Below, piece after piece: positions 33,988-44,626 of a stretch of 64,000 nucleotides of DNA. The notes under the pieces were generated by a model. That model was not told the DNA's origin and searched no databases. It saw only the letters and a list, made by a program, of their open reading frames with translations. This DNA is from Amanita rubescens (Eukaryota > Basidiomycota > Agaricomycetes > Agaricales > Amanitaceae). The translations under genes and the position numbers were made by a program. The first letter of the stretch is position 1. Each line of letters begins with the position of its first letter. The DNA lies in assembly GCA_015039365.1 (NCBI GenBank), contig WION01000039.1:62001-126000 (forward strand). Direction: 5' to 3'.

Positions 33988-35774
33988 ATGTCTAGCGCCG
34001 GAAACATCAATATCTCCGGCAGCCAGTTCACCGACATTGGGGGTGATCAGATCAATAATTATGACCAGAGCCAGTTCAACTTGAATCAAATTAACATGCC
34101 AGTGCATTATGGGAGCACTCGTGCGCTGTTTGCTTCCTACTCGTAGCTACCGGGTCGTGACCACATAGATACAGGGACTGTCTTTGATATCTTGAAGGAC
34201 TCGAATCAAATTGCTATTCACGCCGCCTATAATTCTGCAGAACGCGAGTCAGAACATGCATCAACCTGTCAAGAGGGTACTCGCGAAAGGGTTTTGTCGA
34301 AGCTCATGCGGTGGTCCAAAGCTAATGATGGATACCCAGTGTGTTGGCTCGAGGGACCTGCCGGCTCAGGGAAGTCGACAATCTTGCATACCATCGCGGA
34401 GCAATGTGACGATGAGGGGCGGCTCGCATTTAGCTTTTTCTTTTCAAGAGGCAAAGCTGATCGCAGCGATACGGCTAAAGTCATCCCCACATTTGCGTAT
34501 CAGCTTGCTCGATCCCTTCCCGCAATTCAATCACCTTTGCTGCATGTGCTCACAAAGAGTAATCCATTCGCTCCTTATCTCCGCTTGCACGATCAGCTCA
34601 AAAATCTCATCATCGATCCCACTCTTAGCATTCAGCAGACCACCCTGCCCATGGTTGTCATTATTGATGGCCTTGATGAATGTAGTGACGAGAATCTCCT
34701 ACCGCAGCTCATTCATGCACTTGTCGATGTGACCTATTACCTTCCATTCCGATTTCTCTTTGCAAGTCGGCCTGAATCTCATATCCGACAAACATTTCAA
34801 TCCTCTTTGATCAAACCAAAGACATATGTCCTCTCACTCCGAGACTTTCAGGCTCATCATGATGTCGGCAACTACTTGAAACAGCATCTTACAGAAATAC
34901 ACAGGCAAAATTACAACATCATGCAAAAAGTACCACATCCTTGGCCATCAGCAGAACAGCTTGTTGCTCTTGTCCAGAAATCAGAGGGTTTATTCATCTA
35001 TGTGTCAACCCTGGTCAAATTTGTGGGTGATAGGCAAGGGCTTCTTCCCCAGGAGAAGCTTGAGTTAGCTATAACAGCACATCATGGTGTTGATCCTCTA
35101 TATGAGCAGGTTTTATCAAAAGCTCAAGCTGAGTCTGCTCACTTTTCCAGTGTAGTGGGTACCATCATATATCTCCACCACCCTCTTGCCATACATGACC
35201 TGGAGCAACTTCTACAGCTATCATCTGACCATATTCGACAAGCATTACAGGGTTGCCAATCTATTTTTGTCCTTCCCAACACTGAAGAGGAATCAGTTCA
35301 CCCATATCATGCATCATTGAAAGATTTTCTTAGTGATATGAACAGAGCAAAGGTTCATTTTCTTGACCCCAAGATGTACCATGTTACCATTCTGGTCAAC
35401 TGCTTGCAGTTGATTGGGCAGGTGCATGACTCAAACCATGGTGGTCAACCTCTGAAATATGCATGTCAACAATGGTATTATCACTTCTCTTTGGCACTTT
35501 CACATCAGGCAACAATTGATTTGATGAAGAACTGTGGAAACATAGAGGTGTTAATGGTGAAGTTGAGCAGAGAGTGGTTAAAAACTTGGATGTATGGGCT
35601 GGAAGATGGATTAATGACTTTTTGTCAAGGTTGTGATTCTGTTCTTAAACAATTACAGGCAAGTTGTATTTAAACCACTATTGGAATATGTGCTCAAGCT
35701 TATCAATCAAGCCACTTCAAAGAGAGTGGAAAGTTGTTACAGAGAGTATGAATCAAATATTGGAGATTTCTAAG
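33988..35774 (+). CDS. NACHT-domain STAND NTPase, core exons
   Basis: NLR-like NTPase of the fungal NACHT class. ATG 33988 begins a glycine-rich N-terminus (ISGSQFTDIGGDQINN) like that of the two NB-ARC genes. An intron 34102-34146 (GT-AG, 45 nt) removes an otherwise in-frame TAG. Exon 34147-35658 carries CQEGTRERVLSKLMRW, the Walker A GPAGSGKST, the Walker B VVIIDGLDEC and a sensor-like FLFASRPESHI. A helical region follows (LKYACQQWYYHFSLAL). A GC-AG intron (CAG/GCAAGT at 35659) then joins 35712-35774 in phase 0. No WD40 or ankyrin sensor follows; a long series of micro-exons does. Without the second intron the protein ends at TAA near 35673. The NACHT identity is confident; the 3' splicing is inferred. 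Confidence 0.82.
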
Positions 35775-36242
35775 GTGAATAATCCCTTATGAAATATAAT
35801 AGAAGGAAAATGATTTTGTTACTCTGCTTAGAATGTATGTAACTTGATATATCATTGTGGCTCAAGTTGACTATCTTGTGCCTGAATAAATATCAGCTGG
35901 TGTGTATTTTGTCAATCTTTCTATAGCAAAGCAGCATTTCTCAAGCAATTATCTCTAGAATGTAAGCAAGTTGAATTTGTTCATATAATTGTCAAAATCT
36001 ATTAATAATTGCTGTTCTAGAATGTAATATTTGTGCAAAATCAAAAACCAAATATATTGCTAACTGATATTTTGTATTTCATTACTGTATCATTAGAAAG
36101 TAAGTTGGTTTGTTTTACATGTTTGATAACTAGTAGATGGTGGTATTGATCACAAAATGTCTTAGTTGGTAAGTGGTACTTTCAAACATGAACATAATAT
36201 TCTGATTATCACTTTGTGGCAACAATCTGTGTACAGCAACTT

Positions 36243-38732
36243 GTAAGTGATTCAGGTTGACATGTGCAGAACCTCTTGGTGATGATTTTGTGGCATCTGG
36301 CTGTGTTCAGTATGTAAGTGATTCAGGTTGACATGTGCAGAACCTCTTGGTGATGATTTTGTGGCATCTGGCTGTGTTCAGTATGTAAGTGATTCAAGTT
36401 GACATGTGCAGAACCTCTTGGTGATGATTTTGTGGCATCTGGCTGTGTTCAGGATGTAAGTGATTCAGGTTGACATGTGCAGAACCTCTTGGTGATGATT
36501 TTGTGGCATCTGGCTGTGTTCAGGATGTAAGTGATTCAGGTTGACATGTGCAGAACCTCTTGGTGATGATTTTGTGGCATCTGGCTGTGTTCAGGATGTA
36601 AGTGATTCAGGTTGACATGTGCAGAACCTCTTGGTGATGATTTTGTGGCATCTGGCTGTGTTCAGGATGTAAGTGATTCAGGTTGACATGTGCAGAACCT
36701 CTTGGTGATGATTTTGTGGCATCTGGCTGTGTTCAGGATGTAAGTGATTCAGGTTGACATGTGCAGAACCTCTTGGTGATGATTTTTTGGCATCTGGCTG
36801 TGTTCAGGATGTAAGTGATTCAGGTTGACATGTGCAGAACCTCTTGGTGATGATTTTGTGGCATCTGGCTGTGTTCAGGATGTAAGTGATTCAGGTTGAC
36901 ATGTGCAGAACCTCTTGGTGATGATTTTGTGGCATCTGGCTGTGTTCAGTATGTAAGTGATTCAGGTTGACATGTGCAGAACCTCTTGGTGATGATTTTG
37001 TGGCATCTGGCTGTGTTCAGTATGTAAGTGATTCAGGTTGACATGTGCAGAACCTCTTGGTGATGATTTTGTGGCATCTGGCTGTGTTCAGTATGTAAGT
37101 GATTCAGGTTGACATGTGCAGAACCTCTTGGTGATGATTTTGTGGCATCTGGCTGTGTTCAGTTTGTAAGTGATTCAGGTTGACATGTGCAGAACCTCTT
37201 GGTGATGATTTTGTGGCATCTGGCTGTGTTCAGTATGTAAGTGATTCAGGTTGACATGTGCAGAACCTCTTGGTGATGATTTTGTGGCATCTGGCTGTGT
37301 TCAGGGTGTAAGTGATTCAGGTTGACATGTGCAGAACCTCTTGGTGATGATTTTGTGGCATCTGGCTGTGTTCAGAGAGTAAGTGATTCAGGTTGACATG
37401 TGCAGAACCTCTTGGTGATGATTTTGTGGCATCTGGCTGTGTTCAGAGAGTAAGTGATTCAGGTTGACATGTGCAGAACCTCTTGGTGATGATTTTGTGG
37501 CATCTGGCTGTGTTCAGAGAGTAAGTGATTCAGGTTGACATGTGCAGAACCTCTTGGTGATGATTTTGTGGCATCTGGCTGTGTTCAGTTTGTAAGTGAT
37601 TCAGGTTGACATGTGCAGAACCTCTTGGTGATGATTTTGTGGCATCTGGCTGTGTTCAGTTTGTAAGTGATTCAGGTTGACATGTGCAGAACCTCTTGGT
37701 GATGATTTTGTGGCATCTGGCTGTGTTCAGAGAGTAAGTGATTCAGGTTGACATGTGCAGAACCTCTTGGTGATGATTTTGTGGCATCTGGCTGTGTTCA
37801 GAGAGTAAGTGATTCAGGTTGACATGTGCAGAACCTCTTGGTGATGATTTTGTGGCATCTGGCTGTGTTCAGTAATGTAAGTGATTCAGGTTGACATGTG
37901 CAGAACCTCTTGGTGATGATTTTGTGGCATCTGGCTGTGTTCAGAGATGTAAGTGATTCAGGTTGACATGTGCAGAACCTCTTGGTGATGATTTTGTGGC
38001 ATCTGGCTGTGTTCAGATATGTAAGTGATTCAGGTTGACATGTGCAGAACCTCTTGGTGATGATTTTGTGGCATCTGGCTGTGTTCAGTATGTAAGTGAT
38101 TCAGGTTGACATGTGCAGAACCTCTTGGTGATGATTTTGTGGCATCTGGCTGTGTTCAGTATGTAAGTGATTCAGGTTGACATGTGCAGAACCTCTTGGT
38201 GATGATTTTTTGGCATCTGGCTGTGTTCAGGATGTAAGTGATTCAGGTTGACATGTGCAGAACCTCTTGGTGATGATTTTGTGGCATCTGGCTGTGTTCA
38301 GACAGTAAGTCAATTAGCTTGACATTGTGCAGAACCTCTTGGTGATGATTTTGTGGCATCTGGCTGTGTTCAGACAGTAAGTCAATTAGCTTGACATTGT
38401 GCAGAACCTCTTGGTGATGATTTTGTGGCATCTGGCTGTGTTCAGACAGTAAGTCAATTAGCTTGACATTGTGCAGAACCTCTTGGTGATGATTTTGTGG
38501 CATCTGGCTGTGTTCAGACAGTAAGTCAATTAGCTTGACATTGTGCAGAACCTCTTGGTGATGATTTTGTGGCATCTGGCTGTGTTCAGACAGTAAGTCA
38601 ATTAGCTTGACATTGTGCAGAACCTCTTGGTGATGATTTTGTGGCATCTGGCTGTGTTCAGACAGTAAGTCATTCAGCTTGATATGTGCAGAATCTCTTC
38701 AAAAGTGATAATTTTGTGACCCTTTGCTGGTA
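36243..38732 (+). repeat. 71/72-bp tandem array: 68-nt intron plus 3-nt exon
   Basis: Thirty-four exon positions start at 36311 and step by 71 bp to 37873, then 72, 72, 72, 71, 71, 71 and 72 bp. Each unit starts GTAAGTGATTCAGGTTGACA and ends GGCTGTGTTCAG. The final six units use a 69-nt intron variant (GTAAGTCAATTAGCTTGACA). By eye the 68-nt part is almost invariant: one change near 36393, and two units with an extra T in GATTTTTTGG. Exons: TAT 8, GAT 8, TTT 3, GGT 1, AGA 5, ACA 6, and three four-base exons (TAAT 37873, AGAT 37945, ATAT 38017). Confidence 0.95.
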
Positions 38733-39320
38733 CTTAGTTTGTAAGTTGTTTTCTTAGACTCAAAAAAAAAAAAATTTAATCATACATATTTGTATTTAGA
38801 ATGTATGTCACTTTTTATTTGTTGGGACATTTGCTAATGTCCCTCTTGCTCATAAATCAGAATGTATGTACTTTTGTTCATTCCTTTACACCTGTGCTTC
38901 GGCACTCAAAATTTGTAGTGGGCATGTTACTTTTTTACATTTACATTCAAATTATGCTAACATTGTTTATTAATGTTATCAGAAGGTTAGTGGATTTTTT
39001 AACTAATTTAAATTCAAATCTTTACTCTTTCTCTTGTCAGGAGGTATATGTAATACATCTTTTCTATCTCTGATTTGTATGCTGACTCTACTATTGTCTA
39101 CTAAACTTAGTTGGTATGTTTCTTTACTCTTTTATGCTTAATAACTGAATTAATGTTATTTTTTGACTTCATTTTCAGATTGTATGGTTCTTCATCTGCA
39201 GTGCAGTGCAGAACTTTCTCATCTTTTTTCCTTTAGGATGTCAGTTTGTTACTCCTCATTTCAATTTTTATCAATGCAAATTTTAAATTGGGAATTTGCT
39301 AGCATGTATGTATCCTCTTT

Positions 39321-40007
39321 TGTCATATCCCGTTCCAGACTCCACCCAAACTCCATGACCTCGGACCCCGATGGACTCCTGACTATACCCATGACCACTT
39401 TCCACCCATGTCGCATCTCATATCAAGCCTATGCCAAAACTCCGAAAACTCCGTGACAACTCCGTGACAAACTCCGTGACGGACTCCGTCACAACTCCGT
39501 CACAACTCCGTGCATATTCGCTAAGTTCCTTTCTACATATTCTCCATACTTGTTTCACCTCTTGTTTCATCTCGGGTATCACTGGTATCATTATCCCTTC
39601 GTACCATATGCTCTACTCCACTTCCTGTTCCATATCTCTATGGTTTCCTCGCTTATCAGAACACGGCCATAGAACCCCTTGTCGGACTACGTATATAAGG
39701 CCTCACTTGTATTCATACAGTAGTCCGAATATCGACTTGGATTGTGCCCCAACTCGTATTGACTCCCTGTCTTTCATTGTCTAAGACCTCATCCAGACCG
39801 CTCGCCCTTCGGACTCCGGTCCCGGACTCCATCCCGGACTCCAGAGCGTTCTCCAGAAGTTTAGGCAAGACGTACGTTAGCACGGCGCAGCTTGCACGCT
39901 GAAGCCTAGCCTTTCCCCACTACGTCCCGGACTCCGTTATACTCCGTCCTTCCCTGTCCGCGGCTTAGTTCCCGGGCTCCGTCCCAATTAGGATCACCGT
40001 CCTTACA
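39321..40007 (+). mobile_element. Solo LTR, 687 bp
   Basis: Starts TGTCATATCC, ends CCTTACA and is flanked by TCTTT at 39316-39320 and 40008-40012. It is GC-richer than its surroundings, has a direct repeat of AACTCCGTGAC-type units near 39465-39515, and a GTATATAAGG promoter box at about 39692. No internal domain remains. It lies in an intron of the NACHT micro-exon tail, after the CAT exon at 39303. Strand is nominal. Confidence 0.9.
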
Positions 40008-40703
40008 TCTTTGTTCTATACATAGCATACTAACATTTACCAATTACTTGTCTTTGAAGTACTTTGGTGCTGTTTTTAATTCTTCTATCTGTTTCCTGTT
40101 GTCATTAAAATATTCTACAGACAATTTTGTGCAACATTTCAAGTTGGATTGCACTCCCCCTCTCACCTAAAAGTCTGCATGTGTCAATTCAGCACGTATA
40201 GTATGCACATTCCCTTGATTTTTGGTCCATTCTGACATTCCCCACAACTCCTAGCATGCCTTTTTTTCATTCCATTTATTTTTGTAATTTACTTCAATTG
40301 TATGATTAGAGACTGAGTTTTTCATTTGTATTTGAAAGTTTGACAATATGAGTAAAACCCTTGACTTCCATGTAGAGACTTGTGGCTAAACCTTTTGTGA
40401 TAAAACAATCACAAAATATGCCACTGATCATAACAGGCTGCCAGAAGTTCATGAGAAGCCAATTTCATGTGCTTTGCCTTGCCAATTTCACAGACAATTT
40501 CAGTACTTTGCCTATACAATCACACCTAATTTGTTCATCAACATCAATCTTTATAACGTGCTCTACTTAGTGCTTAACACAATATGTTTAGTACTAGTAA
40601 GCATCAGAAACCTCATACATGTCAACACTCAGGCCAATTCTGTCATTATCATCACCCTCTGTCCCTCACCATCCCAATTTTGTTCACCTGTCAATTCACT
40701 TAC

Positions 40704-41008
40704 CTCAGCTTCTTCAACTGGCATGGTTGATTTGTACTGCATGCTCCATTCTGGACTTGGCCAATATGAGCTGCCACTTCATGTGGCAGGTCCAAGGCCT
40801 TTTTTTTTGATCTTACCCAAGGTATCAACATGCTGCACTCCTGCAAAAGTAATCTGTGTTGCATCCAGAAATTCTTCAACTGATTCTGCCAACTGATTAT
40901 GAATATCTACTGGCAGTGAGAGCTCACTTGATAAGGTTGTATACTCAGCACATACATTTTCCCTTGTTATTTTGATGAGTTGTAGCAAGGTTTCAGGCTG
41001 AAAAGGTT
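40704..41008 (-). CDS. Two-exon fragment of an unknown gene
   Basis: Minus exons 41008-40817 and 40770-40704 join through a GT-AG intron (GTAAGA...GGCAG) without a stop. The peptide is helical and acidic (PETLLQLIKITREN, LAESVEEFLDATQITF). It ends at a good donor (GTAAGT at 40703), so more exons must have existed downstream. I find neither a start nor an end and do not recognise the family. It could be a remnant of another STAND-type gene. Confidence 0.45.
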
Positions 41009-41094
41009 CTGCATGGAGAAGTGAGTAAATACTAAGCAACTGAAGAAAAATGCATTTGAAACAATATTGTATGGTACCCAACCCTTGATGTTCT

Positions 41095-41530
41095 TCATAG
41101 ATTTTGCAAACAACTATAGAAATATTCCCTTTGCCCCTGCACTGCCGGTGGTTGCCAGGTCACCATGAAAAGGTCGAACTCTGTATAAACTTTAGGGAAC
41201 AAGAGGGGTTGGGCAAACTCCAGGGTTTTTATGGGGAGTTTTGGAGGGGCAGGGGTGGGGGTTGGAGGTGCCCAACCCCTCTTGACCCTCCACTGTATAT
41301 CAGACTCAAGAGATGAAATCTGATGGAGGCTGCCAAGGCAAGAACGGTGCATTGGGTACAAGATTGAGGGCAAGGGGGTAACAGGCACTTCGCCAAGCTC
41401 AAGAGTTGAGTGTGTGGGCCAAGGCTTGGGCTCCAGGGTTTACTATGTGATGCATGACCCGGGGACCACCTGCGTTGCATCCGAGACACCCGCGGTTGGA
41501 AGCTCAGGATCTCATGCTTAGGCCACCGTT
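41095..41530 (-). repeat. Dispersed repeat, SINE-like
   Basis: Minus-strand sequence GCCCAAGCCTTGGCC... through TTGCCTTGGCAGCCTCC matches 8651-8850 on the plus strand with many substitutions. It continues into a C-rich segment to about 41230. It has no protein frame shared by both copies. I cannot make out convincing pol III A and B boxes, so the SINE label is tentative. Confidence 0.5.
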
Positions 41531-41630
41531 GAGCCATGAACGTTCACAGTTCTACTGCTGCCAGCCTGAGAGATGTGATGATTACGCAAAACAAAATGGT
41601 TATACACTAGCAATACAATGTCAAAATACG

Positions 41631-43084
<1,454 letters not shown>

Positions 43085-43198
43085 GGGTTAAAGATGACAA
43101 GCACGTCAAAGTTGGGAAGCATAATATTGATTACGGTATCCAAATCCATTATCTTATCAACGAAATAAATGTATGTAGTATAGATGATAATCCCGAGA

Positions 43199-44310
43199 TC
43201 ACTCCTCTAGATGAATCCGAACATGTTGTCCTAAATTATCCCTTCTGCTGAACGACTTTCCGCACCCTTTGTGCGGGCAAACATGTGCTACGCGAGAGAT
43301 CAGACAGCAACCAGGAAAGAGACCGTAGGTACCACTTACGCTTGTCGTCGGTATGAATACTCCTAACGTGCCTCTTCAAGTGCTCACCACGCACAAAGCA
43401 TTTCCCACATCCGGGAACCATACAGATAAACGTTCGCTCTTCAACGGGCGCGTCATCGTCCAATTCACTTGCTGCCGTCCTTCTTCTGCCCCTGCGACCA
43501 CTAGGGGTCAATGCCACAATGTCAGTGACAGGAACGCCTTCTCCGATTCCTTCTCCCCCGCGCAGCACTGGAACATATGGTACCTTTCTTCCGCGACTCT
43601 TCTTAATCAAATTCGGTACAGGAACAGGTAGCGGGGCCCGCCTTGTTCTACTGGCACCTTCGGTAGATGCGCCCCCTATCGAAAGACCATCTCCGTCAGA
43701 TAGATCAGGATACCTGAGTTCCAAAGAGTCTTGCTCTTCTCTTGCTTTAGTGACCATAGCCAATGCACGGGCTGCGCTGCCCTAACGCCTTTCCTTTACC
43801 TCTCCCCCGTCCCCTTTTGCCTTTGACAACGGTTGTCGACAGCTCATCAGCTATTGATGGAGACGCAGATGGACTTGGAGACGTGACCACAAAGGATGGA
43901 AGAACAGGTGAAGGCGATCGAGATGGGATATATGCGTCGGAATCATCGTTCCCAGAACCATTCTCGCCCTCATCGTCGCTTCCCAAAACCAAGTCAAAAT
44001 CGAAAGAAGCATTTTGCATCTTTTTCCGAGTACTTCTATGGACATAATTATCCTCGGATCGGTTCACGCGCTGGCGCTTGACAGGGATGGCCGTGGACGG
44101 CTCTATTTGATCCCTTCCTCGTTTCTGGCTCGACTTGCTCGAATCGCTAGTGCTTGGAGATCCACCCCTTGGTGCCAAATCTTGTTGATCCGTCCCAAAG
44201 ATATCCGTGCCGGAGAGTGTCAAAGGTTGACTGGTTATCGGAAGTAGATGGATAGTGAACGCCCTGTTGTTGCTCTCCAGTAAGCGCCTCTCCAACGCGG
44301 GCTGGGTCAA
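43199..44310 (-). pseudogene. C2H2 zinc-finger gene with a frameshift
   Basis: The C-terminal part has two adjacent C2H2 fingers. The first (CMVPGCGKCFVRGEHLKRH) ends at a 5' splice site (GTAAGT). The second (CPHKGCGKSFSRRDNLGQH) follows the intron, with TGA at 43201-43199. The N-terminal part (44310 to about 43770) is Ser/Arg-rich with a basic GRGRGKGK stretch. The two halves are in different frames; continuity breaks by one base near 43780-43795, where no intron fits. A translation could still start at ATG 43763 and keep the fingers. A probable transcription factor, perhaps non-functional. Confidence 0.6.
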
Positions 44311-44626
44311 TATTTGCCACTGGCTCTTGAAACTAGCTCAGAAAAGCCTCTTCTGTGTTTGGCATACCAGGTAATGAGAACGAGAATGACGGCTGAATGC
44401 CACCCGAGGCTGACACCAAAGGTTCCTGCGCTTGCTCGAGTCCTTGCTGAAGATGATGAATGTCATGAGCCGAGGACGTCACGTCGTAAATGCCATTGTC
44501 AGAGAAGGATACGTGGCGGGTATCAGGAGCTGGAGGTATGGTCGGACCGGTTCACGCGCTGGCGCATGACAGGTGTGGCCGTGGACGGCTCGTTTCTGGC
44601 TCGACTTGCTCGAATCGCTAGTGCTT

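Larger units (their letters stand above)
35832..40170 (+). other. Micro-exon tail of the NACHT gene (about 50 micro-exons, terminal exon)
   Basis: Downstream of the NACHT exons, ..AG/nnn/GT junctions recur with three bases between acceptor and donor. Leading group: AAT 35832, CTG 35897, AAT 35959, AAT 36021, AAA 36097, TTG 36166, then six-base CAACTT 36237-36242. The tandem array follows (34 exons, 36311-38665). Trailing group: TTT 38738, AAT 38800, AAT 38861, AAG 38983, GAG 39041, TTG 39111, ATT 39179, GAT 39237, CAT 39303. The trailing introns are unrelated in sequence and 55-119 nt long. A possible terminal exon, 40060-40170, is open in phase 0 for 36 codons to TAA. Three array exons are four bases long and would create a stop if all are used. 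Confidence 0.7.

Noticed and set aside
34144..34146. In-frame TAG in the NACHT gene as a nonsense mutation
   Set aside because: A 45-nt GT-AG intron ending at this TAG removes it in phase, and the gene is otherwise open. Not fully excluded.
35600..35774. Alternative NACHT 3' ends, for example a 67-nt intron giving a stop at about 35773
   Set aside because: Possible, but the GC-AG intron at 35659-35711 gives an open phase-0 exon that ends in a consensus donor followed by the micro-exons. Only cDNA can decide.
38243..38647. Minus-strand 134-codon frame repeating a 24-residue unit (HHQEVLHNVKLIDLLSEHSQ...)
   Set aside because: It is open only because six 72-bp units are a multiple of three. 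The 71-bp units next to it break it, and splice signals explain the plus strand better.
36243..38732. CRISPR-like direct repeats with short variable segments
   Set aside because: Repeats of 68 bp with 3-4 bp variable parts, eukaryotic splice consensus at the borders and no cas genes. A eukaryotic intron+exon array fits; CRISPR does not.
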